Assembly (NCBI GenBank): GCA_964505325.1
Contig: CAZDHT010000099.1
Span: 1-16,154 of the forward strand
DNA length: 16,154 nt
Origin: CAZDHT01 sp964505325
GTDB lineage: Bacteria > Planctomycetota > PUPC01
Reading direction: 5' to 3'
A program made the translations under genes and the position numbers. Numbering within the stretch: the stretch's first letter is position 1; each line of letters starts with the position of its first letter. Below, piece by piece: positions 1 to 7,637 of the stretch. The notes beneath the pieces were generated by a model. It was not told where the DNA came from. It saw only the letters and a list, made by a program, of their open reading frames with translations, and ran no database searches.

Positions 1-3000
1 GCCGGGGCCGGACAACGTCACCGGCGCCTTGACATCCGCGCCGCCGGTCCCGGTGGCTCTTTGGGTCGGCCGCGACTGCGCCGGCAGTTCGACCTTGGCG
101 GCCGTTTCCGTCCGCCGAATCGAAGGACCCACGTCTACCGAAACCGTCTCGTGGGCGCGCGGTGCAACCCGCTCGGGCTTCGACGTGGTGCCCTTGCTGA
201 TGCCCTGCCCGAAGGGATCACCTGCCGCGGTGCGGCCGGCCGACCCGTCCCGCGCCTCGGTGCGGAGCGGTGCGGCGGCGATGACCCGGGGCTTGGTGTC
301 GCGCGCATCCACCACGCCGGCCCTCGGTGTTCCGACGAGCGTGGCGCCAACCGATGCGTCGGGTCTCGCAACCCGGCGGCGCTCCACCGGCCCGACAGCG
401 GTGACGAGGGCTTCGCTTGGCGCTGCGGCAGCGATCCGCGTAACCGCCGCGCGAACCTTGGAGATGCCCGCCGGCCGAGCGGGCTGCGCGCTGATCCTGA
501 CCGTGTCACCTTCGCCCGCCTGCACGCGGATGCTTCCGGTGGCCGCCTTGATCGCGCCCGGTGATGACTTTCCGCCCACGGCGGCGCGCATCACCGGGAC
601 CGCCGTTCCCGCGAGGCGCGGTGCGCCGGTCGTCGAGCGCCGTCGCTCGATCCGTCTGGCCTCCGGGTCCAGGGCCTCCCTTCCCAGTGAAGCCGGCTCT
701 ATCTTTGCCGGCGATCCGCTTGGCGAGCCGAGGACCAACGAGCTGCCGGGGACGACCTTGGCTCTCTCAACATCGCCCTCCCTGGCGGTCGTGCTTGGCG
801 GCGCCGCGGGCGGGACGAATCCAGGTCCTTCGGCGCCGCCGAGGTGACCGGATGAACGGTTCTGAGTGATTGCGGCCTCCGGTGCGGACACGCCCACGAT
901 GGCCTCGTCCTTCTTCGCGGTCGCACTCACCTCCGACAGGATTTCCTCCGGCGCTCTCGCCTCCGGCCTGCTGATGCTGGATCCGGCCGTACGAAGTTCG
1001 GCTCCGACGCGCGCAGACAGCTTCGGCGCGGAGGAGTGGACCGCTGAGAGAGGCGTCTGAGCCTCGACGTTGACGGCCGTGCGGCTGCCGGGGCTGTGGG
1101 CGCCGTCGATCTGTGTCGAGCCGGCGTCGCCGGACACACCGAGGCGCCGGGTCGGCCCTCTTACGATCTCTGCCTGGGTGATGTCGCGCGTTTCGGCGGC
1201 CACCGTGTCCTTCGGGGCCTGCGAGAGCCTTGTCGTGACCGTGCGACGCACAATGTCGGCCGCGGTGCGCGGGCTGTCGGCTTGGGCGCGTGTGGACGCG
1301 ACCTCTTTCGCGGCGACGCCCGGCAACGCGTCCCTGGCGCCGGAGCGCGCATCCTTGGTTTCGCTCGACCGGGTGCCTGCTCTGCCGGTCTTCACTCCCG
1401 CTTCGGTTGCGCCGAAGATACCGGTCTCTGTGGTCTTGCGCCGGGTCGCCTGGGCTTCGCCCGCTATGTGTTCATCGAGATTGGCCGCCAGCTTCGACCC
1501 GGGTGGACGGCCGCGGAGTTCCGGCCCCGCCGCGGCGGGCGGCGTGCGCGCCTTCCGGGTCGTCGCGTCCCGCGCGCTGCCTGCTTCGATCTTCCCAGGC
1601 GCCGCGGCGCCCCGGCGGTCGTCGCCCCCCTCGAGCCCTGGCTTGCCCTCGCCGACCCGCGCTGTGGCAGTGCCGGGTTTCACGCTGGCCTCGGATTTGC
1701 GCCGGGTCCTCGCGGCCTCGTCCAGCACCGCCTCGACCAACTGCGGCGTGAGCTTGGCGGTGCGCGAATCGGGCCTCCGAACCCGGCTGTGCGGCGCGGC
1801 GGTTTCCTTTCGCTGCGCCCGCAGCTCCTGTGCGGCGCGGACGAGCTCCATCGCAGCTTCCAGCTTCTTCTGCTCGTCGCTCTCCGCCTGTATGCGCGGC
1901 TCATCGACGGCGGCCGGAGTCGCCTGCTTCTTCGCAGTCCGCTCGATCTTCCGCTTGACCTGCTCGGCGGAGCTGATGACCTGCTCCAACTGCTCGGCGG
2001 TCAGCTTCGATAGATCGAGCTTGTGTTTCTCGATTCTGCTCTCGAGGCGGGCCCGTTCGCGTTCCTGCTCCTGCCGGCGTGCTTCGAGCCTCTCTTGCTC
2101 GGCTTTCGCCGAGTCCTTCCGCGGGTCGGTGACCGGCGTGTCGCGCTTCCGCGATTCTGGCCTGCGTTCGTTCTCCCTGACGTTCATCGGCTTGTCGCTC
2201 GGACTCGATTCCCTCGCAGCGAGGGATACGATGTCCGGAGTGTCGTCGAGCCGGATCATCACGTACTGCTCCTCCATCATCTTCCGGACGGCGAGCAGTT
2301 GGGTGAGGAGCAAGAAGAAGCCGAGGTTGAGCACGCCTGATGCGGCGAAGTACTTGATCATCCGGTGGCTGGGGATCTGGAGGAGCGCTCGGATGACCAG
2401 GAACACCAGCGCGGCGGTGATGGCCATGCCCAGCAGAAGCAACAGGCTGACGACGTGGCGGCTGGACGCGGGCGACGTCGCGGGCGGCGCGTAGATGCCC
2501 AGGCTCACGGTGGCGGGGCGCTCGTTGAGCGGCCCCCTGACCACAATAGTGAGGCGGTGCCTCGCGCTGGATGCGCCGGGAGAGGTCGAGCAGTGGAACG
2601 GTATGTCAACGGTCCCGCGCGGTTCCAGGGTCGCGTGCGACTTCGCAACGGTCAGCCAGACGCTCTGCTCGGGGGAGCCGTCGGTGATGAGGGCGATTTT
2701 CTGCGGCACCTCGACGGTGGACACCACCGTTACGGCCCCGGAGCGTTCGCCGCCCGGCTTGGCTTCGCCAAGAGGGATGTAATCATCCTTGAGGCGAAAC
2801 GTACCGTTCGGCGGCGGAACGACGTCGGCCTGTGCCGTGAACGAACGCGGCAGCATCGGGCCGACCACTTTGAACCGGCGGCTGATGCGCGCCGGCTGCG
2901 TGTCGAGCGGCGGCAGGCACGCGAGGGTGACGGCGGCTCTCGCGCCGGCGCCCAGTTTCACGGCGGCGGGCCGTGCGGTAATCAGCCCCGACCCGGCCGC

Positions 3001-5595
3001 GGGCGCTATCCGGAGCTCCTGTTCGACGTTGGTGGTTGAACGAATCGTCACTGTCGTCTGCGAGGTGCGGCCGATCTCGACCCGCCCGAAGTCCGCCACG
3101 TCGGGCTCGATCACAAACGTGGTGGCGGGCACGATCCTCACCCGGAGCCGAACGCTGCCGATCTGTTTGTCCGTGGCGAAGCGAAGGACGCCGCCGACAT
3201 CGCCGAGCCGTTGCGACGAGGGCACGACCAGCGAGACCTCGGCCTCGACCGGGGCCGCCGGGCTGAGCCGGAGCGTCTTGCCGTTCAGGCTGATTGCGCC
3301 GGGGCTGAGCTTTCCGCCGAATTCCGCGGCGGCCTTCGCATCCACCGCGACGGGCCCGGAAACGCGGAGCTTCAGTCTTCGCCGCGCCGACTTGCCGGGC
3401 TCGACCTCGCCGAAATCGAGCACGGCGGGCTCGGCGATCAGTTCCGTGCGCATGAGGGTCAGCGACAGCGGCACCGTCTTCCGCTCGAAATCCCCGACGA
3501 CGTTCAGCGCGCCGGAATGCTTCCTGACCGGGGCATCCCTATCCGTCGGCGCGGTGGCCGTCACGGCCACGGTCTGATCCTTTTGGCTGAGCCGGAGCGA
3601 TCGCCGGTCGAGCTTCGCGGGAACTTCGCCGGAGACGGCCAGAGCGACGTGGAGGGACCCGCGCGGCGCCGCGCGGAGCCGGACCCGGCGCTTGCCCGAA
3701 GCGCCGCCAAGCAGCACGCCGAAATCGACGGACGAGGGTTCTATGAGCAGCCTGGGATTGGCGACTTCGACCTGGACGGGGATTTCGCGGGTCGTCTTCG
3801 GGCCGAGGGTGACCAGCAGCCGGGCCTGGTAGTGGGCGGCGCGCTGGGCGAGCGGAATGGTCGCGGAGAGCTCGAGGCGCTGTCGTCCCTGCGCGTTCGG
3901 CTTACCCAGCTCGACCTTGAATGCCCCCGGCGGCATGCCGATCGGCACGCACTTCGCGCGGAGCTGAAGGTCGGTGAACGGCGGCAGGAGCTTCCGGAGT
4001 TCGACTGTGGCGCCGCCGGTCTCGCCGTTGTAGAGCCTTCCAAGGTTGACGGACGTCGCCCCGGCCCAGATCTCCGGATCGCGGCGTGGCGCGATCTTGC
4101 CCGTCGCGTCGAGCTGGCGCTCGAACGGATTCCCTCGCGCGGTCCGGCCCCGCATGGACAGCACGAGGTCAAACCCGCCGTCCTTGATCTCGCCGGTGAA
4201 CGCGCCGGCGTAGACCCCGCCGCCCTCACTGGCGAGGCGCGCGGTGAGCAGCTTCCCGTCGGCGGCGCGAAGCGTCGCGTCCACGACGGCGCCGCTGATC
4301 GGGCGCGGGCCGTCGGCAAGCGAACAGGCGACCTCGATCGGCTTGCCGTACCCGTACTCGCCGGCCAGAGGGAACAGGACCGGAAACAGGTCCGTGGCGC
4401 CGGTGGCTTCGAGTTGCACCCGTGCCGCTCCGGCCCCGCCGCGCACCGTGGGCCGCCAGACGCCGGCCTTCGGCAGCCGGTAGGCGTAGAACTTGAACGG
4501 GCCCTTCAGGCTGGTCTCTTCGGCGCGGGCGGCTTTGTCGGGAGGAATGACGCTGAACCCAATCTCCGACTGCTTCGACCGCGCCGAGAAGATCGCCCGG
4601 GTGATCGTGTCGTCGATGGCGACGGACTGCCGCCGGGTCTGTCCGGCGTTCACGGTGAACGCCTTCCTGCCGAGAAGCACCTCGCGTTCCAGTGCGAAGC
4701 AGATTCGGCTGAAGATCTCTCGCAGCTTGACGTTGGTCGGCGCGGGGTAGTATTGCCCGCCGGTATCTTTGGCGATGCGCTGCAGCGTTGCCGCGTCGGC
4801 TTCGCGCGACAGGCCAATGGTATAGATGGGCCAGCCGGACCTGGCAAAGGCGCGGTGCGCGTTGGCGTACTCCTTGGGCTGGTTCTCGCCATCGGTCAGC
4901 AGCACCGCGGCCTTGCCGGCGACGCCGCCCTGAGAGAGCTCGCGGTGAGCGCGCCCCAGCGCTCCGTCGATGTTCGTCTGCCCCACGGTGCCGATCCGGT
5001 CGATGGCCGTGTAGAACTTATCCTTTTGCGACGGCGGCGTCGGCGGGATGAGCGTGCGGCTCTCGGCGTCGAACACCACGACACAGACGTTGCGTATGCG
5101 GTTGCCGGACGCGGCGAGGTCGACAAACGTCTTGGCCGCGGCCACGCGGAGTCGCTCGGGGTCCGTGCGCCGCATGCTGAACGATTGATCGATCAGGAGC
5201 GCCACGTCGAGCTGCGGCGGCACGTATTCCAGCTCTTGCCGGAGGAGAGCCCTGGCAACTCGAAGAGCACCCTTCTTGACCGCCATGCCGAGGACGTACT
5301 TGCCGCGCGGCAGTGCGGGCAGGGAGCGGACGTCGAAGTAGTACGCTCCGCGCAGGCGCTTGACGATGAAGCGGACCGTCTTTGCTCCGGCGTCGTCCTT
5401 GGCGGTCGCGGGGCGGATGGTGATCTCGAAATCGCCGGCGCCCAGGTCCGGCACGTCGGGCACGACCTCCGCGCGGAGCATCATCTCGCCGCCCGTGCGG
5501 GAGCGCGAGACGAGCGACAGCCTGACCTCCGCCGCGCGTGCCGCACCGCAGATCAGGCAAAGCCCGATGATTGCTTTGGCGCTGCTCAGCCGCAT
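1..5595 (-). CDS. Giant VWA / five ASH-like repeat / TM-hairpin protein (3' end beyond window)
   Basis: The frame is open for 1,865 codons from the ATG at 5595 to position 1 with no stop, so the protein is longer than what is visible. GAGG lies 6 nt before the ATG. Domains: signal peptide 1-22 (cleavage near AARA/AEV); Ig-like segment ~23-128; VWA domain ~131-305 with a complete MIDAS (D136-x-S138-x-S140, T207, D235 in LLTDGEN); beta-rich region ~306-510 like that behind VWA in CLCA-type proteins; five ~106-residue repeats opening with DFG or NLG/PLG at residues 517, 624, 727, 835 and 941, like ASH/Hydin Ig folds; TM helices ~1048-1068 and ~1082-1103 joined by a basic loop; coiled coil ~1160-1225; helical stretch ~1238-1265; then a basic Ala/Arg/Thr/Pro-rich tail of at least 600 residues. 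Topology rules put both the VWA side and the tail outside the inner membrane. It is third in an operon after exbB and exbD. Family knowledge suggests metal-dependent binding; a ligand cannot be named. The tail uses AGA, ATA and GGA codons more freely than the head. Confidence 0.85.
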   Translation of the reverse strand, partial: MRLSSAKAIIGLCLICGAARAAEVRLSLVSRSRTGGEMMLRAEVVPDVPDLGAGDFEITIRPATAKDDAGAKTVRFIVKRLRGAYYFDVRSLPALPRGKYVLGMAVKKGALRVARALLRQELEYVPPQLDVALLIDQSFSMRRTDPERLRVAAAKTFVDLAASGNRIRNVCVVVFDAESRTLIPPTPPSQKDKFYTAIDRIGTVGQTNIDGALGRAHRELSQGGVAGKAAVLLTDGENQPKEYANAHRAFARSGWPIYTIGLSREADAATLQRIAKDTGGQYYPAPTNVKLREIFSRICFALEREVLLGRKAFTVNAGQTRRQSVAIDDTITRAIFSARSKQSEIGFSVIPPDKAARAEETSLKGPFKFYAYRLPKAGVWRPTVRGGAGAARVQLEATGATDLFPVLFPLAGEYGYGKPIEVACSLADGPRPISGAVVDATLRAADGKLLTARLASEGGGVYAGAFTGEIKDGGFDLVLSMRGRTARGNPFERQLDATGKIAPRRDPEIWAGATSVNLGRLYNGETGGATVELRKLLPPFTDLQLRAKCVPIGMPPGAFKVELGKPNAQGRQRLELSATIPLAQRAAHYQARLLVTLGPKTTREIPVQVEVANPRLLIEPSSVDFGVLLGGASGKRRVRLRAAPRGSLHVALAVSGEVPAKLDRRSLRLSQKDQTVAVTATAPTDRDAPVRKHSGALNVVGDFERKTVPLSLTLMRTELIAEPAVLDFGEVEPGKSARRRLKLRVSGPVAVDAKAAAEFGGKLSPGAISLNGKTLRLSPAAPVEAEVSLVVPSSQRLGDVGGVLRFATDKQIGSVRLRVRIVPATTFVIEPDVADFGRVEIGRTSQTTVTIRSTTNVEQELRIAPAAGSGLITARPAAVKLGAGARAAVTLACLPPLDTQPARISRRFKVVGPMLPRSFTAQADVVPPPNGTFRLKDDYIPLGEAKPGGERSGAVTVVSTVEVPQKIALITDGSPEQSVWLTVAKSHATLEPRGTVDIPFHCSTSPGASSARHRLTIVVRGPLNERPATVSLGIYAPPATSPASSRHVVSLLLLLGMAITAALVFLVIRALLQIPSHRMIKYFAASGVLNLGFFLLLTQLLAVRKMMEEQYVMIRLDDTPDIVSLAARESSPSDKPMNVRENERRPESRKRDTPVTDPRKDSAKAEQERLEARRQEQERERARLESRIEKHKLDLSKLTAEQLEQVISSAEQVKRKIERTAKKQATPAAVDEPRIQAESDEQKKLEAAMELVRAAQELRAQRKETAAPHSRVRRPDSRTAKLTPQLVEAVLDEAARTRRKSEASVKPGTATARVGEGKPGLEGGDDRRGAAAPGKIEAGSARDATTRKARTPPAAAGPELRGRPPGSKLAANLDEHIAGEAQATRRKTTETGIFGATEAGVKTGRAGTRSSETKDARSGARDALPGVAAKEVASTRAQADSPRTAADIVRRTVTTRLSQAPKDTVAAETRDITQAEIVRGPTRRLGVSGDAGSTQIDGAHSPGSRTAVNVEAQTPLSAVHSSAPKLSARVGAELRTAGSSISRPEARAPEEILSEVSATAKKDEAIVGVSAPEAAITQNRSSGHLGGAEGPGFVPPAAPPSTTAREGDVERAKVVPGSSLVLGSPSGSPAKIEPASLGREALDPEARRIERRRSTTGAPRLAGTAVPVMRAAVGGKSSPGAIKAATGSIRVQAGEGDTVRISAQPARPAGISKVRAAVTRIAAAAPSEALVTAVGPVERRRVARPDASVGATLVGTPRAGVVDARDTKPRVIAAAPLRTEARDGSAGRTAAGDPFGQGISKGTTSKPERVAPRAHETVSVDVGPSIRRTETAAKVELPAQSRPTQRATGTGGADVKAPVTLSGPG

Positions 5596-5616
5596 TCAGG
5601 GCCTCAACAGAAGCCT

Positions 5617-5670
5617 GGTGGGGCAGGCATTCCTGCCTGCCATCTGGCGGACAAGAATGTCCGCCCCACC
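5617..5670. repeat. 54-bp palindromic element with two nested hairpins (REP/BIME-like)
   Basis: It sits in the 91-bp gap between the exbD stop and the giant-gene start. The outer arms GGTGGGG (5617-5623) and CCCCACC (5664-5670) are complementary. Inside are two 8-bp hairpins: GGCAGGCA/TGCCTGCC (5622-5629 with 5634-5641, loop TTCC) and GGCGGACA/TGTCCGCC (5646-5653 with 5658-5665, loop AGAA). The outer stem and the inner hairpins share a few bases, so a three-way junction would lose one or two pairs. The shape resembles dispersed intergenic palindromes of other bacteria. In the transcript it could act as a partial terminator or an RNA-stability element that lowers expression of the giant gene relative to exbB and exbD. 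There is no second copy in this window. Confidence 0.7.
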
Positions 5671-5686
5671 GTTGTGTTGGAACTCC

Positions 5687-6097
5687 TTATTGCTTCAGCC
5701 TGGTGACGACGGAGATATTCTTAATCTTTGCCTTGGCGCACGCTTCGTAAACCCTCACGACCTGCTTGTGGTAAGCCAGGCCGTCGCCGCGGATCTTGAC
5801 CAACTGCTTGGGGTTTTGCTTTGCCGCTTCGGTGAGTTCGCTACGAAGCTCGGCGATGGTGACGATACGGCCTCCGACGACGATCACGCCGCCCTGGCGG
5901 ACATTGATGACGATTTCATCGGGTTGCCTGTTCAGCGTGACGCCCTCGTCGACTTCGGGGAGCTTAATGGCCTGGTCCTTCTCCGGGTCGATGAAGGCGG
6001 TGGATACCAGGAAGAAAATGATGAGAAGGAACATCATGTCGATGAGCGGGGTCATCGCGATTTCGACGCGCGGTTCGGGGGTGCCGAGCATTCTCAT
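5687..6097 (-). CDS. exbD: ExbD/TolR-family proton-channel subunit
   Basis: This 136-residue protein has the standard ExbD/TolR layout: a short cytoplasmic N-terminus, one membrane helix at about 14-34 and a small periplasmic domain. The helix holds the invariant aspartate, D20 in MTPLIDMMFLLIIFF, which carries protons in TolR and ExbD. The C-terminal half (about 45-136) has the family pattern of alternating strands and the segment QLVKIRGDGLAYHKQVV. It would form an inner-membrane channel with the ExbB/TolQ protein encoded just upstream and turn proton-motive force into mechanical work on a partner. Its ATG overlaps the exbB stop in an ATGA, so the two are translationally coupled. No TonB or Pal gene is visible; the next gene is the giant VWA protein. 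exbD is a family-level symbol; TolR is equally possible. Confidence 0.9.
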   Translation of the reverse strand: MRMLGTPEPRVEIAMTPLIDMMFLLIIFFLVSTAFIDPEKDQAIKLPEVDEGVTLNRQPDEIVINVRQGGVIVVGGRIVTIAELRSELTEAAKQNPKQLVKIRGDGLAYHKQVVRVYEACAKAKIKNISVVTRLKQ

Positions 6098-6915
6098 GCG
6101 TCTTCACTCCACACGGCGGGCACCTCCGACGTGTCGCTCTGCATTCGCCTGTCGCGGAGCCGGAGCAAAAGGTCGCCGGTGACTTCTTCGACCTCCGCGA
6201 TGAGCGCTTCGGCCTTCCCGTGCAGCCAGTGGTAGCAGGGCACCATCGGGATCGCGATGCTGAGGCCGAAGAACGTGGTAAACAGCGCTTCGTGGATGTC
6301 AGCGGCGAACGCGGTCGGGTTCCCCATGGCGCCGCCGGAACTCATCGTCTTGAACGCTCCGATCATCCCCGAGATGGTCCCGAGCAGCCCAAGAAGCGGC
6401 GAGAGTGCGGCGACAATGCTGATGGGCCGCACGTTACGCCGCAGTTGCCACAGTTCGTGGATGCCGGCGTCTTCGGCGGCCTTTTCCATTTCCTGGATGG
6501 TTCCCGAACGTCGCAGCAGCGCGGGTTTGACGACCCGCGCGAGGGAGCAGTGGTGCTCCTCGCACAGGGCGATCGCGCCGGCCACGTCCAGTTCGTCCAG
6601 TCGGCGCCTAAGCTCGTTCGTCAGGGCGTCGGGCAGGGTGTTTTTCCTTCGCAGCGCCGCCGCCCGCTCGATCACGAACGCCAGACCGACCAGCGAGGTG
6701 AGCGCGATGGGGTACATGATCGGCCCGCCCTTGTCGAACCAGTTCCAGGCGCGGCCGAGCACCGAGGGCTCGCCGGTCGTTTCCGAGGGCGGCGACGTGG
6801 ATTCGACGGCGAAGGCGGACAAGCTCCACGCGAGGATGCACACGGCGGCGGCGGGCAGGATCGGCCGCGCCAGGCCGCAGAACAGCGCCGAGCGCGGGGC
6901 GCGCGCAGGCTTCAA
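6094..6915 (-). CDS. exbB: MotA/TolQ/ExbB-family proton-channel protein with signal peptide
   Basis: The product has 273 residues from the TTG at 6915. That start gives a clean signal peptide (MKPARAPRSALF... ending SAFA/VES near residue 36) and is preceded by AGAGAGGA 7 nt upstream. A longer frame from GTG at 6963 would add 16 residues that spoil the signal peptide, and its only purine-rich tract is about 16 nt away. Membrane helices follow at ~65-83 (IMYPIALTSLVGLAFVIER), ~166-187 (with the family signature GLLGTISGMIGAF) and ~211-230. A basic cytoplasmic segment with helices lies between the first and second. TolQ/ExbB pentamers surround an ExbD/TolR dimer and conduct protons; the adjacent coupled exbD fits this. 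An extra N-terminal signal or TM segment occurs in some ExbB-like proteins. Confidence 0.88.
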   Translation of the reverse strand: MKPARAPRSALFCGLARPILPAAAVCILAWSLSAFAVESTSPPSETTGEPSVLGRAWNWFDKGGPIMYPIALTSLVGLAFVIERAAALRRKNTLPDALTNELRRRLDELDVAGAIALCEEHHCSLARVVKPALLRRSGTIQEMEKAAEDAGIHELWQLRRNVRPISIVAALSPLLGLLGTISGMIGAFKTMSSGGAMGNPTAFAADIHEALFTTFFGLSIAIPMVPCYHWLHGKAEALIAEVEEVTGDLLLRLRDRRMQSDTSEVPAVWSEDA

Positions 6916-6922
6916 GGGCAGG

Positions 6923-6930
6923 TCCTCTCT
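6923..6930 (-). promoter_or_regulatory. Ribosome binding site supporting the TTG start of exbB
   Basis: Read on the minus strand, this is AGAGAGGA, ending 7 nt before the TTG at 6915. It favours the shorter exbB product with a proper signal peptide over the GTG at 6963. Confidence 0.6.
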
Positions 6931-7015
6931 AATGACACACCATCTCCACGGAGCGATCTGCACGCAAAAACGCGCACAACCCCCTCAACAACCCGGCCGG
7001 AATTTCGACACTTAC

Positions 7016-7021
7016 AGTATA
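7016..7021 (-). promoter_or_regulatory. Possible -10 element for the exbB-exbD-giant operon
   Basis: The minus strand reads TATACT here, one mismatch from TATAAT, about 100 nt before the exbB start in the only AT-richer stretch of the intergenic region. The hexamer 17 bp upstream (TTTTAC) is a poor -35. A TTGACG closer in is only 8 bp away, too near to pair with it. The assignment is therefore tentative. Confidence 0.35.
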
Positions 7022-7101
7022 CACGATGCCGTCAAATCGTAAAAGGATATGTCGAATGCTCACGGGGAACTGCCCGCCCGACGCGGCCGGTTCGTTTTTG
7101 C

Positions 7102-7131
7102 TTGAATGGCCCGGCGAGCGGACGGTATAAT
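7102..7131 (+). promoter_or_regulatory. Sigma70-type promoter for the 7158-9961 operon
   Basis: TTGAAT at 7102-7107 and a perfect TATAAT at 7126-7131 are 18 bp apart. Transcription would start near 7138, about 20 nt before the ATG at 7158. It diverges from the exbB operon, so the two gene sets share the region 6916-7157. Confidence 0.65.
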
Positions 7132-7157
7132 TCTTCGGACAGAATCAGGGCGCCTTT

Positions 7158-7637
7158 ATGTTCGAGAAGATCCGATCGCTGATCTGGTACACCGTGCTCC
7201 TTGTCCTTTTCCTCGTCGTTTATCACATCGGCACGAGCTACACGGTGGCCATCGTGGCCGAGGGGTTCTCCTATATGGAGCCGACGCTGAAGGCGAAGGG
7301 GACATATGTGCTGGACCGACGCCAGTCCACGGTGCGGTCGCTGCAGAAGGACGACCTGATTGCCTTCGAGGTGATGGACCGCGGGCGGCTCAAGCGGACG
7401 TTTGCCCGGGTCCTTGCCTCGCCGGGCAAGACGGTGTCCGTTCGGGAGGGCCGGCTGCTGGTGGACGGGAACGACGTGGCGGAGGCCCCGCGCCGCATTG
7501 CGACGCTGGACACCGGCCTGATTGTGCCGAGGGACACGGTGTTCATCGGCTTTGATTCGTCCCGCGCTCCCGACCTGCCGCTGGCGAAACGGCTGGTCGC
7601 TTACCGAGCCGTCCTGGGACGGGTGAGGGGCAAATGA
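7158..7637 (+). CDS. Signal peptidase I (S26)-like membrane protein, catalytic dyad apparently lost
   Basis: This 159-residue protein has a cytoplasmic MFEKIR start, one TM helix at ~8-26 and an S26-like beta domain. S26 features visible: EGFSYMEPTL at 35-44 (family EGxSMxPTL), KDDLIAFE at 64-71 (KGDIVxF box) and ARVLASPGKTVSV at 83-95 (KRVxGxPGDxV box), then EGRLLVDGN. In active enzymes the serine directly precedes Met-x-Pro and the lysine directly precedes the Arg-Val of the third box. Here Tyr39 sits before Met40 (Ser38 is shifted by one), and the lysine position is Ala83; the nearest lysine, K79, is four residues earlier. Unless this frame is misread, it is a non-catalytic relative or uses a rearranged site. 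The start has AGGG 7 nt upstream, and the stop overlaps the next gene by ATGA. Confidence 0.75.
   Translation: MFEKIRSLIWYTVLLVLFLVVYHIGTSYTVAIVAEGFSYMEPTLKAKGTYVLDRRQSTVRSLQKDDLIAFEVMDRGRLKRTFARVLASPGKTVSVREGRLLVDGNDVAEAPRRIATLDTGLIVPRDTVFIGFDSSRAPDLPLAKRLVAYRAVLGRVRGK

Noticed and set aside
1070..5706. Long plus-strand open frames (up to 831 codons) opposite the giant gene
   Set aside because: Their products are Arg/Ser/Gly-rich without domains, while the minus frame gives signal peptide, VWA, Ig repeats, TM helices and coiled coil. They are GC-rich antisense shadows.
6094..6915. ExbB-like gene as ZorA of a Zorya anti-phage system
   Set aside because: ZorA has a long C-terminal tail and pairs with a MotB-like ZorB and ZorC/ZorD; here the partner is a short ExbD and no helicase or nuclease is present.
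7018..7028. The 11-mer TATACACGATG occurs here and at 15440-15450
   Set aside because: A shared 11-mer is expected by chance in a window this long and the flanks differ.
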